NCBI GenBank assembly: GCA_910574455.1
Contig: CAJSYZ010000002.1
Coordinates: 2,071,671 to 2,135,670 of the forward strand
Length of the DNA stretch: 64,000 bases
DNA from: Trichaptum fuscoviolaceum
Taxonomy: Eukaryota; Basidiomycota; Agaricomycetes; Hymenochaetales; Trichaptaceae
Reading direction: 5' to 3'
The notes below the pieces were generated by a model. The model saw nothing but the letters and a program-made list of their open reading frames with translations. It searched no databases and was not told the DNA's origin. Positions 39,404 to 51,848 of this stretch are shown piece after piece. The translations under genes were made by a program, and so were the position numbers. Every line of letters begins with the position of its first letter. Position 1 is the first letter of the stretch.

Positions 39404-40062
39404 GAGCGCGTTCGATGAAAGAAGACACAACTATGATGAGCACCAATTTCTAATCATACGAGCATCTCTGCAAGGCGTCTACTAGTACTAGTAGCCCCCT
39501 TTTGACTCGTATGTACGTACCAAATACAAACAACGATAAATTAGATCGGCGAGACTTCAAGACACGGATGCTCGACGAAGAACCAAATGGGGTGGGATTC
39601 GAGTGAGAGCGATTAAATGAGTAAGATAATCGTTTCAATACCTGTATTCTCGGACTGTGCATGAGCACGTTCGACATTCAAGGAGATTATCACAGATCGG
39701 AAGATGTAGACGTAAAGATAAAGGAGGTGGGGATTGCTGAACAACATATTACGGCGTCTTGCACAAAGGTATCTAGGATGAACAATGAGATGTTTCTACA
39801 CGGTCTGTCAAACGTACATCCGAGATGAAAGAAGAGATGATTCCTTTTTCTATGAATGACCGGGAATTGACAATGCACGAAAAGAACTGTGAAAGAAAAA
39901 ATGTATATTTGAACTTGCTCGTACCGACCAGCCGAACGAACGGAATGGTTCCAGAAGAAGGGGAACAATGAAGGGGGGGAGGTTAGGAGAAGGAAGAAGA
40001 AGATTTGAAACACCAACAATCGGCTGCGAGAAAAGTGCAAAGAGCCACGCGGCCTGGACACC
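39404..40062. other. Intergenic region before the exonuclease 3' end
   Basis: About 660 bases. Minus-strand open frames at 39450-40094 have no motif and probably represent the 3' UTR of the exonuclease gene. A B-box-like match on the minus strand near 39595 is not supported by a tRNA fold. Confidence 0.4.
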
Positions 40063-42472
40063 TTAGTGAAGCCGTACACCCGCAGAGACTCCATGCTCCG
40101 AGTTAAGGCCTTGCTCCGGGTCCGTAGTAGCGCTCGGGGTGTGCTCGTCGCTCAGACTTTCCTTGTCATCGAGCTCCTCCGGGTACGGACTACATGGTAG
40201 CCATGTGTCGCCGTTCACGTTGAGGACCTTCTGCCCGATGACGTCAAACGAGTAGTACGTCGGGTCGGGCAGGAGGTCTGATTCCATCCCGTTTGCGATG
40301 GCTAGGAGACTGTGGAAGACCATTAATCCGCAGTGTGCGTCGTTCGCAGCGTCTGTTATTGTGAGAAAAGTCAGTAGATGAGAGCTGACGGTAGGACAAA
40401 GAACTGACATGTTTGTTGCGTTTGACTCAACTTCAGCTCCCAGTTGCTCGTTTGGACGCCACCCTTAGGCAAGGATTTTAGCAGGTACGCTTGTACCAGC
40501 CTTGACAGTCCTATCATATTTTGAAAGCCGCCTTTCCACCTTTGCCGGTCGATGCACTTCGCGAAGAAAGAAAGCTCGATGCACGAGTGCACAGAAACAC
40601 CATAGTCACGAGCAAGTTTCTTGCTGTCCGCTTGAAGAAGGGCTAGTTAGTGATCAAACGAATTTGCGTGGAAGGCTTCAACCGTGGACGAACGTATGAT
40701 TGACACTCCGGCTTTGTAGATATTCGAATCCTCCAACAACTCCTTGAGCTGCTCGGGAAAATCTGATGAATTATGGAGCAAATTTCACATCTTAGCCTTT
40801 TTTTCGAGTAGCACAAGGGCAACAACGACATACAATCCATAGCACTAACTTGCGCTAAAACAATCAGATTTCTACTCGCCAACTGGACCAGCGCAACGGG
40901 ATTCTCCGACTGCCCTTTCTTAAATTTCGGCTTCCACTCCAAGTCAAATCCCAGAATCTGGTTGTGTGCGGGATCAGCCCTAAGGGCTGACCGCAACGCG
41001 ACGATGGCCCTGTCTGCCTCGCCGGCGGTACGCACGTAAATAATCTTAGACTTCGGGCTCCTCTCGAGAAAAGAATAGGGCGGAAGCTTGATGAGATCGG
41101 GTTTCTTTATCTTCTCTTGCGGTTTTGATGGCTGCTGGGAGGGAGGAGGCTGTCGGCGCACTGTAGAACCGGGACCGGGAGGGATAGTCGGAGGGTACGA
41201 GGTACCGAAACCTTGGCCACGTCCGAGGAAGTGCTGCGCGGGACTGTATCCTGGTCTAGGCGAGTAATGGGGTATATTAGGTAGATGGAGCGTATGCGCC
41301 GGGGAAGGGGGGAGAGGTAGGTTCCGCGAAGGTACTTGCGCATGTCCCTGGCCATTGTTTGGGTCGCTCGCAAACCGAGAAGCGCTACTCGAGAAGTGCA
41401 TTGTACCTCCCGGGGGGTGGTGTGGATACATAAACGTATGTGTATTCGTGTGCGCGTACGGGTAGGACGGATGAGGGCGAGGATGAGTATGAGTATGTGA
41501 ATGCGGGTTAACGTGAGCATACGACGGAGGCGGTGGTGCAAATGGCGCTGCCCATGGCTCTTCTGGCACTCTATGTACGGGCAATCCATAGTGTGCAGGA
41601 TGCGCTTGCATCCCGTAGTAGCCATGCGCCGACAGCGGCGCAGGTGCAGGAGAAGACAGAGGTACGGGTGCAGACGTTGGTGCACCAAAATACCTCATCC
41701 GCCGCATCTCGTCTTCCTGACTCCAGCCTGGGGAGAACGAAGGGGGGCCAGGAAGCGCAATCGGATTGTAGTCCATTGGCGGCCACTGGCTGCTATTAGC
41801 AGCGTAGTGGGCGCTTGAAGTGCTTGAAGCCGAGTCAGCTGAAGGGTGTATCTGTATCTGTGTCTGTGTTTGGCTTACAGCCTCAGCCTTGGCCTGGGCA
41901 TGAGTCTCGTGCTGCGGTTGATGATGGTGTTGTTGGTACGGATAGTGGAGCGAATACAAAGAGGTACTTGCGTTGGACGAGCTTGACTCGAACGTAGAGT
42001 AGGTGTCGTGTCTCGGATATCCCTGTGCGTACATATTCTGATTTCCCGCTCCCGCATCTACCATATCCCTGCCCCCTATACTTGCAGACCGATTACCAGT
42101 AGCAATCGTATCCCCCCTTCTACCCCTTCCCAGGTAGCCTTCCGCCCTCCCGTTCTCTTCAAGTGGCCTTCGCTGTCGTTCTTGCTCACTACTCGCAATT
42201 ATCTGGCGGGCCGAGTCGGATTGCAAGCCACATCCGTCGCCGACAGCACTCAGGCTCTTATCGACCCCAGCAGGCACGCGCTTAGCCGCAGTTGCAGCTT
42301 GTCCTCGGGTGCCCAGGCTCCAGCAGAAGAGCGCAGCAGACGTCGAGCTGTGCCGGTCCGCAGCTGTAGTTGATAACGAAGTACGCGGCGGAATCGACTT
42401 TGATGAAGACACTCTCAAGCCAAGGATGGCTGTCGCTGCTGTAGCCCTGTATCCAGCCGACCTCGTGTACAT
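40063..42472 (-). CDS. DEDDy 3'-5' exonuclease (WRN/RNase D-type) with a long disordered N-terminus
   Basis: A DnaQ-fold nuclease of the Werner-exonuclease group, acting on nucleic acid 3' ends; the role in the cell is not known. The catalytic part is near the C-terminus. Exo I is ILGFDLEWKPKF (Asp and Glu present), exo II is ADSKKLARDYGVSVHSCIEL, and exo III is YAANDAHCGLMVF, formed across an intron, with the DEDDy Tyr and Asp present. So the four acids and the Tyr look intact. Before it lie about 480 residues of low-complexity sequence rich in His, Pro, Tyr, Gln, Thr and Ser (for example HTHTHPRPHPSYPYAHTNTH). After the domain comes an acidic Ser/Thr tail to the stop at 40063. The start is uncertain: 42472 is the first ATG, but a Met near 42064 is also reasonable. 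Confidence 0.83.
41420..41525. repeat. GT/GTAT-rich imperfect microsatellite inside the exonuclease gene
   Basis: Imperfect GTATGT, GTGTGC and GAGTATGAGTAT runs on the plus strand. On the coding (minus) strand they encode the alternating His-Thr and His-Pro stretch of the disordered N-terminus. Such tracts change length easily. Confidence 0.5.
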
Positions 42473-45261
42473 GTGCTTCTACTCGAGCTTGTTGGTTCGT
42501 TGTGCACTATCCAGAAACCAGCTAAGTTAGAGTCTAAAGTCAAGAAGCCAAAGATCGATAATGCAGTTAATGTTAATCGATAGAAGAGAAACGTTGTAGC
42601 CAAAACGAAGCTAGATGTCCGTACTATATTGATTCGTGACCAGCATACGTATATGTTATTTGGGCCAACGCAGTCGGTCAGCACGATATTAGCTGCGCTG
42701 AGCTCACCGTTGGTGCGGCAGTGCTCAAAAAAAAGAGAAGCGTTCCAAACTTGAAATTTCTCACAGTGTACATTAAAATAAACTATTTACTATTCTTGTT
42801 TGCTTCAACTTCAAGTTGAATGTCTCTAAGAATAGACTTCCAAGCTTCTTAACGACCACGACTTCTTTCCGAATAAACTACGCTGGCTAGCGCAAAGTAT
42901 GAAATCGATGCAAGTAAATCGATTTGTCCGATAAGCTGGTAAGCTAGTCGCTCTGCTGACTTCTTGAGCCGAAGATTAAGAGAGAAAGAGGATACCTACT
43001 CAACAAGACAACATGTTTCTGTCGAAGTTGTACACTTGTCTACCTCTCGAAAATCGGCGGAAGAGCAAGCTCACACTCAACCGATACGCATGCACACATT
43101 CTACTAAGACCGATCCTGGCCGGCGGAAGCATACAGCAAGGTATTGTGTCTCCGATCCGTCGACCCTTTTTGCTATTGCAATTTCTCGCTCTTGGTCTAG
43201 CCTACGCGTCCCCCGAGCACTGGCGACGAATGAACGATCGAACAACAGAGGGGAGAAGGTCCGAAACGAGGCCATCAGTTAGTAATTGGCCATGCTCATC
43301 ACCGCGTTAACGACGAACGTTGTTGGACGTCGGCTCTCGATCTCAAAACTGCTTTCTTTCAACTCGCATGCAGCCATGCGCGACCAGAGAGCTCATTTTC
43401 CATACGACAAATATGCAGACGTGCACGCAGTACGTACGTCACCATTTCCCCCCGAATTCGAAAAGAAGAGGAAAAGAGAAACGCTTATTTCGACGTGGAG
43501 TTGCAGATTTTAGGGCGACAATGCAGAGGTCCATCGTTACATGCACATCCTGCATTTTGTAACTTGTAAAACGGCTTGGCTCGAGGGTATGTCGTAATGA
43601 AGTAGCCCGAGCATGCGCACGTCGTCGTCAACTCTCAAGAGTCTGGACAAGGGCAATTGATCAACCACGTCGGCCCACTTCACGGTTATGCTCCATTCGT
43701 CTGATACACGTCCAACGCCCTCAACCCTTGCAAAACCTTTCCCTTCATCAAGAATTTTGCTTCCATCCAAGATCGACCGGCTTCTGATACCCGCTTGCAC
43801 ACAGGAAATTCGAGGCGTCGGTACCTCCAAGCGTGGTGGCAAGACTTCAGACGAACAGACATGCTGTTGCGTCAAGACACAGACAACGTGGAGGTCGGGT
43901 CCGCCTATGCGCCATGTACATCTTCCAGCCAAGTGTACTTTCACGTACCAACGGACATTTGTATGTCACGCTTTCATATTCTGGACATCTGATGCCCAGC
44001 GCATCGTGTGCATCTGATGAAATACTCGAATCACAAAGAGCTTTTTATAAACGTACCCCAGGAGCAAACTCAATCACTCTCGATGCACTAATTGCATCCC
44101 ATCACGCATCATCGTGTTTGACTGCGAGCGGGCCCGCGGTATGACATAAAGGCGCCCGACTTAAATATTATGGACCCATGTATGTATAAGTTCATATGAT
44201 CCAAAGATATCCGATTCCGTATGTCGAACACCACGGACCACCATTATTACCGCGCGCGCGCATTGAGATGAAAGCTTCTGTAGTTCGAAGCCCTTCCATG
44301 CATGCGCATGATTCTTCTTCCAAGTTGAACAATGACTGGGTTCTCGCACATTCCTTCTTTCAAATCATGGTGTTCAAGCCCACCTCACTTACATGCGGGA
44401 TCTTACGCGCAATGAAAAATAATACCCCTTGCAATCGTGATCAGGCGCAGCCGCCAAGGCTTTCAACGAAGGTGCCGGTTCCCCGGAAAAAGAATTGGCA
44501 TGCCTATCGTCGTCGCATCCTCGGCCATATAATGAGTGGGCGCCGATCTAAATATAGCGCGTCTAAGCAGAGATGAGATTGATGGGATGGGCTTGGCCTA
44601 TATAAAGAAAAACAGGGGAAGAAGGCACCGGACACACTAAGGCGCCTTGTTAATAAAATGCGATTAGTGATATCTATCGCAGCCGAAGACGCAAGAGCGA
44701 GCTGTGTTTGCGAGACCCGGATAGAGGATGTGCCAGCATTTTGAGTGCTGATAGTAATAATAGCGATGTGGAGGATGTGGGCTCCGAAGAAAAGGCGAGC
44801 CAGCAAAGAGAGTGTTTCGCGGATGATGCTTGCGTAGGGAGGACGACGGTCGGACGGGGCTGCGCTTGGCAAGGACGAGCCAAAGATAACTCTACCCACG
44901 ATGCAGGCCACCCTAACTCAGTGGTGTTCATTTTTAGTATGCTTCTTCCGCATCCAAGTACCGCCCCCCATTAACGCGCAGCCTTATCGTGACTCATGCT
45001 AGAGTCAGTGCAAGTGCAGGCTGAAGTTTTGTCGAGGACGGAGCAGGCGATGGTGGAAAGAGTGCAGTGAGCGCATTGGCAGCCAAAGCAGGGACGCCGG
45101 CAAAGGAAGATCGTGGGAAAGAGGCCTGGAGTGTGTCAAGGATGGGCTTGGCAGAAGACGGCTAAAAATAGCAGCTGCTAATTTAGAACACAGTCGTGCT
45201 TAGGCTCGTCAAAAGGCCAGTCCGCCAACTGCCCTCCTTCTCTCTCCTCCCAACCTCTGAT
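42473..45261. other. Gene-poor stretch of 2.8 kb
   Basis: Many short overlapping open frames on both strands, none with a recognised motif or consistent splicing. A TATATAAAG sequence lies at 44599-44607 on the plus strand, about 650 bases before the next start codon. An alternating CG run lies near 44251. The 5' part should contain the exonuclease promoter. No transposon terminal repeats or RNA gene were seen. Confidence 0.4.
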
Positions 45262-46271
45262 ATGATGAACCCCCTGGCTTCACCTCCCTACTCAGTCGAC
45301 TCCGCGTCCCTCACCTCCATAAACAGCCAGCTCCCTGTCGATCCCCAAATGCGTGCTCTCCTGGCTTCGACATGGCAGGTCCTCGACCAGGTACTTCCCG
45401 CTTTTCTTTGACTCAACGGTGCCCAGCATACTGATAGTGCGACGCCCCGCAGCCGCCCCCTCCCAGCCTGCGCGAGATCCTTGCGGCCTACAAACAGCGC
45501 GGTGATGGCGACCGCGAGATGCTGCTCGCCATGCTCAACGCAAAGAGCGCGGAGGACCAGGTCTGTTTGCCGCTGCGCTATAAATACTGTCGTCCGTTCC
45601 CGGCTGACCCGAATGCACAATCCTAGCGCCTCGCCTCCGTCGCGTCTCTGCACCGCACAATGCTCGAGATTCGCCAGACGTGCGAGCCCTCCCTGACCCC
45701 GCCCCCCCAGCTCCAGCTGCCCAATGGCTCGCAGTACCCGCCTCCGCACAACCATTTCATGCACCCGCCCGCGGCGTCGTATACACCCCCTCCCCCGCAA
45801 CAGCCACTAGATTACCCGCAACATCTGCAGCAAGCATGCCACGAGTTGGTGTCCGCATCGAAGGCGTCCCTGGCTGCGACCCGCGGACGGCCCTCCTCGT
45901 CCGGACGTCCCTCCAGCTCGTCTGAGGGCCGGCAAAGGAAACGCGCACGAAATACGCAGACAGCACCGCAGGCCAACGGCGTTCACTTCGACACACGGCC
46001 CTCGCCTCAAGAGCAGCCGGCGTCGGAGCTCCCGCCTTCGCCCTACTCGTCTGCGAGCCAGCGCAGTCTGAGCTCAGAGGGCAGCGCCGCGCACCACTCG
46101 CAGAAGCCCCCGCGCGCGATGGCGATTGGCTCGCTGCTCTCCGATTCGTCGAGAGGAGGAGGACCGACGAAGATGGAGGTGGAGCGTGACCGCGAGGACG
46201 CATGGACGAATGAGCGAGGGCAACGGCGCTCGAGCGCAGATAACTCTCCACGCCTCGTGAAGGCATCATAA
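45262..46271 (+). CDS. Uncharacterised Pro/Ser-rich protein with a basic cluster
   Basis: I do not recognise the family. Three exons (45262-45390, 45453-45560, 45627-46271) keep phase and give 293 residues. The first 110 residues look folded: SLREILAAYKQRGDGDREML, LAMLNAKSAEDQ and LASVASLHRTMLEIRQTCE suggest helices. The rest is Pro/Gln/Ser-rich with SSEGRQRKRARN, a likely nuclear signal, and a short AMAIGSLLSDSSRGG segment. The coding region is noticeably more GC-rich than its flanks, with a sharp drop at the stop. An in-frame upstream ATG at 45196 is possible, but 45262 (ATGATG) fits the pyrimidine-rich leader better. Clean introns and continuous phase make it a real gene; function unknown, possibly a transcription-related nuclear protein. 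Confidence 0.72.
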
Positions 46272-48934
46272 AATAAAACCCTCTTCTGTTCTTCTTTGCC
46301 TTTGTTCTCTCCTAAATTCGCTTTCGATTCCTCCCGCTGTCCGCTCGTCGTCCTGTACCGCTGTGTTTACTCCAATTCACTTCACTCCTGTGCCTGTATG
46401 GTAAGCTATTCACGGGCTTGTACCTTTGTACCGCCTAGTCTCGGCATGATGGCCCCCCTTTTAATTGCGTACTGTAATACCTCTTGTGTTTCGTTCTCAA
46501 CATCATGTTCATCTACGTCGACTGCAAAAACGATAGCATGCATCCACTCTCGCTCTCGTTGCCCCCCTCTGTAAGACTCTTCGGGGTTGTCCTCGTAACC
46601 TTCTGAGAACAACCTCCAGCACAAAGACCGAAAGGAAGGCGCCCGGTTGCGCTATATTCGTCGACTGAAAAGTCTCGGGCGGCTTGGGTGCTTTAGAGGC
46701 TTGGCGCCGAGAACGCTTGTCTTCTCTTGTCTCCCAACTAAATCTGAACACCTGATGGACGTGCACTTATTAGTAGGTCGATCAAACTAAGGCGACAGTT
46801 TCACAGAGCAGATAGGGCGTCCTGGCGATGGAACACGTAGGGTCAATTGGTCATTTGCTATTGGGAGAATGCCACCGGTCTCTTGAGAGAGTTCCCTCGG
46901 TACCGTGAGGCCACGTACTGCCCTTTGCGATGTATTCGAGGTAAACGGATCGAAGTGGCAGAATGAGGACGGGCTGTCGCAGGAACATTCTCATAACCGA
47001 CGAGATAAGATGTGATATGCGTGCCCTGGAATAGACAGCTTCAGATAGAGACTTTCACGACGTGAGCAGTCATTTGTGAGCGAGCGTGTTGTCGAAGAGA
47101 CGTTAGCCTTTGTAACCTTTTGCCGAAAGTATAGTGAGAGCACGAAGATATCAGGAGTACGATAATGTCGCTCATCCTCACGCCGCGAGTTCGGTGCGGC
47201 ATTCTCCTAAAGCACCGTCATAGTACCAAATGCCAAGAGCCGATGTTCGCGAGAGGCTCAGAGGTAGATGGATTGTTCGTAGACAACTCACCTTTACTGA
47301 GCAGGCACCAGAGGGCAAGAGAACTAGAATTCGCCGAGCTGAAGCCGCTTACCTTTGACCTCAGCAGACAGGTCAGAGGTGTATATCTCGAACCAGACCT
47401 GCTCTGCAAGTAAGTCGGGACTCATCTCCTAGCCCTCGTGACCGAAGGTGTATATGCCTGTCTATTTTCTAGATTAATGACACCAAGCGCTGTCAGAATG
47501 GCTTCCTCGACAACTAAGGATTATAACAGTTTACACGCACCTTGCTCCGAATGTCGTCGCCACACACACTCATGATGACAAGTACCTCGCTACATTTTGA
47601 GTCTCGAGCCTCGAGCTCTGGTCCCCGACGTGTACACGGCGTATCCCGTTGCCAAGACACAACTCATAGCGTGTGATGGCGAGAGACAGACACTACGTAT
47701 GAAGATCATGCCAAGGAACTTGCAGCATAAATAGCACTCAGATGTCAAAGAAAGAGGAAGGGGGGAATGGAGGGCTCTCGGGGCCGTGTGTGCCAGCAAA
47801 GCAAAAATAGGTGTTGCTTGATAGAATGCCAGATAACGAGTGTGTCGTGTTCTTGTCTGCGAATGTATATTTGCGCGCTGGCTCCTGAGCAGGAATTGTG
47901 CTAATCGCCATTTGTTGATCCTGATTCTGATGGCGGAGATGTGGGGAAGACAGTGCACTATGTGAGATATACCATGACCCGGTTATGAGCACTACACCGG
48001 TTCTTTTCTCAGAGAGCCGATAGACCAAGATTAGAGACAGTGGGTCGCACGTATATTAATGACCCGTCTCACCTCTCGTAAGAAAGCTTGCTTCTCTACA
48101 TTCTGGGGCATGCCAGCCACAGACCCGGCACATGCATAAAGTTTGTGACAGTGTATTCTCGTTTCTCTTCAGTGACGCGAGATGTATTTGCGATTTCGCA
48201 ATCGAGACGTTCGCCTAAAGATACGAGGGATGGATATTTACTAGCTTTGAGCTTCATTCCCGGACCGAGAGAGCGATATGCTAAGCGGTAAAGCGATAGC
48301 ATCGTTGTCATTTGACGCCGAAGTGAGAAAAGAACTTGGAGCTCAAGTTTCTTGTAGCAAGGCGGAAGGTATAAACGCATATAGAGATAGAAAGGAGACG
48401 TAGTGAAGGTGTAGGCGTCTTCACTGATGCAGACATGGTTATGGTAGAAGACGAAAAGGCAAACCTAAGTCAGCACAACTGAGCTACGCGATTGTCGACG
48501 CGCCACATTCACGTGACCGTGTCTTCAGCGGCTCCGAGTCAGCTCCCGGGGATAAGTTCAACAGCATCATCACTGACATCCATCCTGGATCGGAAATGTG
48601 AAGGCCTTCTTGACGCCGCCTCATCATTGCCCTGCATGTTTGGGGCTCCTGCTCTTGCTGCTCTCTCATCTCTTCTGCTTCCTTGTTTCTCTCCCGGTCG
48701 ATGTATCTTGCTCGGCTCTGAATCTTTTTGCTCGTCGTTCATCTGAACAACTGGTCTAATTCTTCAGCTACATACCCTGTGTCGTTTGGTGCCCTACCAG
48801 CGACTGCTCCGAACAGAAGCACATCGGTGCCCAGCGGGTATAAGCATACAAGCGCTTCTTATATCTGCGAGCGCCTCACACGCACGTTTCTGAAAAAATC
48901 CGGACACATCTTGGTTACATTATCTTCAGCAAAC
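46272..48934. other. Gene-poor stretch of 2.7 kb
   Basis: Scattered short open frames on both strands without motifs; 47165-47413 (+) and 48096-48380 (-) are the most continuous, but neither splices or matches a family. The beginning is a T-rich 3' flank of the preceding gene, the end the promoter and leader of the next. Confidence 0.4.
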
Positions 48935-51157
48935 ATGTTTCCCTCGTTCTTTCCAGCATTAGGTTCCAGCATCGAAGTGCCTGTGGGCAACGCAGTGGGC
49001 GACAGCGGCTCACTGGCATTGACACATCATGCTTCAGTGCGGGTGTCCTTCGTCGCGCGCCTAAAGGATTCGGAACTTGCGGAGGCAAATAGTTCGGGCG
49101 TACGAATTGAGGTCTGGACGGACGCTCCGGTCTCGGGTCAGCCAGAGGGTCAATGGAGTGCTGTACCATTCGAGAGGGAGCACCTCGCAGAGGCGGAGGC
49201 GCAACAGAGTGCCTACGATGTACCGTTGGACATCACAGCCGGGCGAATTGTCGACGACGATGTAGACGCAGGGAAGAACGGGCAGCCAACCGGGGAACAC
49301 GTCTTCCGGGCTTCTTTCCTCGTCCCTCAAGTCTCCGGAAAGCATTACAGCTTCACGTACCGTCTCGTGTACCCAAGCGGGATCCAGTGGCTGGGCACGG
49401 ACCACTCCAACGGCACTCTGGAGCTTGCTGCGGGCGACGGCTTCTTCCAAGAGTCCGGGTCATGGATGGCCCTGGAAGGAGTCCGGACGGTGCAAATCCT
49501 GGATCCTGATGGCGCTGACGTACGCATCGGCCAGCTACGTACAGACTCATGGCGCTGGTCCGGCTGGGCAGTCGATGACTTCGGGTAAGTCGTAGTTGAG
49601 CCTCTATACTCAGGACCGAGTTGATGTTTGTTGGTTGTGGGAAGCGTGAACGCGTTCTCGTTGCTTTCAGCTGCGGAAACAATTAAAGGACGATTCATCT
49701 ACCTTATTCCTGAACCGGTCACAGACTCGAATATACTTGCTCCCCATGCAATTGTCCTCCGCGTGACCTCACGGACATCATCGATCAGCATTAATACACA
49801 CGGTCAAGTATTTTTGTATGCATCGAATGCAACCTCACTTATATTCAATGCACTCGACGTATCTATGGACAACTCTGCGTGGCTGCGCCGCGCGCTTGTA
49901 GCAACATGGGCCACTTCTAATATATTCGATGTGTCTCCGGTAGCAGCAATATTCGCTTCAGTCGATTCTACACAGACGACGGCGAATGTCTACGTCATGC
50001 CCCTAACGAAGAGTACTCTCCGCTTGACTTCCATTCCGGCATCTGCATTCAACTGTCTTTCGACTCCTTCAAGTAGTCATTGCGCATTTATCACCGGAGA
50101 AAAACAGGTAGCCGTATTCGATACAAGCGAGGGGGGAGGTGTCCAATATGTGAATTTGGCAAGCCGAAGCTATGGAGGGAGTTTTACTGCCTGTGCAACA
50201 TATGGCCTTCATGTCGATCAATCACCTAAGTGGCTGTTAGCATCTCCGTCACTCGTCACTCCCCCGACGTTTGTATCCAGGCCGTTCGATGCGCATAATG
50301 CTCTCCCGACTCCACCGGAATCTCCACGCACAAGGACGCGTCATTCTGTCTCCTTCCGATTACCTGGAGACGACGAGGACAACGTCAGCGCCCCAACCTC
50401 CACTGGGACACCGCCCGACGAATCAAGTCCGGGAAATGATGCTTCCCAGTATGGCCATCGCGGGCTAAGTACTGTTGACGCCGTTGCACGTCGGATGGGC
50501 AACCTGCATCCTTTAGCTCGCCTGCGCACTTTGCTTGGAAATGGAGACGTTAGCAGGGAGCTGTTCTCCACATTCTCTGCCTTCACTTGGGTTTTCACGA
50601 ATTTCATGCGCTATTTATTCCTGACCATGTTCTATACTCTCCCGAACCCGGGGCTTCAGGTCTCTCAGCCAGTGACAGAGGAGGAGAACTCAGCAACTCC
50701 ATCGTCTCCGAGTGACCCACAGTCGTTGGAAGACAGTGCAGAAGCGAAGGTGGATGGAGCTACTCAGCCGGTGAGCGCTCCAAGCTCCCTGAGCTCTGAC
50801 GAAACCTCTTCTACATCGACACCTTCGTCAGACATATCCACGAACAAGGGGAGCCCATCTACGCCTGGAAGTGAGACTGCTTCTCTTAGTGCATCCCCTG
50901 TTTCAGTGGGCGCATCACGTCGACACATCTCTTTCAATTTCCTTGAATGGGACATCCCAGTGGACAGCGAGTCCATCACACTGATAGCGAAGCACGCTGA
51001 CGGAGGGAAAACGAACACCGAAAGCCTGCTTATTCAGATAGATGGCCAAACGGTTAAGCCTCAAGTAACAGAGCATATCGGAGATGGAGCGACCGTTTTG
51101 GAGATTTCACGAACCGCTGGAGCTATGTCTAAGCTTCTGGTGGGTTTGAGGAGCTGA
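48935..51157 (+). CDS. Uncharacterised protein with beta-rich N-terminal half
   Basis: I do not recognise the family. Two exons (48935-49584 and 49645-51157) join in phase to give 720 residues. Residues about 25-190 have alternating hydrophobic strands (VRVSFVARLKD, VRIEVWTD, FRASFLVP, YSFTYRLVYPSGIQWLG) like a beta-sandwich or carbohydrate-binding-type fold. The middle (FIYLIPEPV to YVNLASRSYGG) is also strand-rich. After it comes a Ser/Pro-rich linker (PTPPESPRTRTRHS), then an amphipathic hydrophobic segment (FTWVFTNFMRYLFLTMFY), another Ser/Thr-rich region, and a last strand-rich block starting ISFNFLEWDIPVDSESITL. The start at 48935 has A at -3; the frame stays open upstream to an ATG at 48728. 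No signal peptide is evident. Confidence 0.72.
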
Positions 51158-51848
51158 GACTCAACTTTTATTTTGCATGTCACGTTCCGTGGTCCCACCA
51201 TTCCACCTCGCTTTCAAGTTGTTTTCGCTTATGGAACACATCTACTATAGCATCATCTTTGCACTAGGACTCTGATAGACGAACATTTCCGCATTGTTGT
51301 AGGTGCAGTATGTATGAAATACTGTACAACTAGCATAGAATACAATATATGCCTGTCTTGACTCTTCGCTCCGAGCGTCGAAATAATGAAGTACGTCAAT
51401 GTCTCCGCGCTTTGCGTCAGAGTGGTAACCATCGCAAACCTCCGCTCAGCCCAGACCCGGACTTTAAACCGATTCGGGTGAGCCAAGAGCCTAATATAGA
51501 TGGACGTGATGATCGACGCCCGGGTGTGCGGCGCAAATAAGGGAAGATCGTGACATGTGTGACGCTCCGTGTCGTCATCTGTATCATGATATATATGTTG
51601 CCGGATTTGGAGTTGTGGGGCCCCGTTAACAGCCTCTTCGTGAATTGAAGCTAATGAGCCGGTCCTTCTGAAGCCTAACGCTCTGGCCCGTTCGCCTTTA
51701 TAAGCTACGCCTCAAAGTCCTTCCAATCTTCATTCCTCTCTCTGCAGCCCCCCCTCCCTCTGAACCGTATTGAATCTTGAACTCACCTCTCCTCTAGACG
51801 CGTATACTTACCATATCCTCTCGGACTCTCTCGCCTCATCACCAATCT
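51158..51848. other. Intergenic region with a TATA-like promoter
   Basis: No supported gene. A TTTATAAG sequence at about 51696-51703 is followed by a strongly pyrimidine-rich leader up to the ATG at 51849, as expected for a promoter of the next small gene. Confidence 0.45.

Noticed and set aside
39590..39665. B-box-like sequence on the minus strand suggesting a tRNA
   Set aside because: No A-box at the right distance and no cloverleaf pairing could be formed by eye.
41107..41688. Arg/His/Leu-rich minus-strand frame inside the exonuclease gene
   Set aside because: A shifted reading of low-complexity coding sequence of the exonuclease, without its own motifs.
43537..43944. Minus-strand open frame of 135 codons
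   Set aside because: No family motif and no intron continuation; composition does not look coding.
45288..45800. Minus-strand open frame of 170 codons
   Set aside because: It is antisense to a spliced plus-strand gene with consistent intron phases and arises from high GC content.
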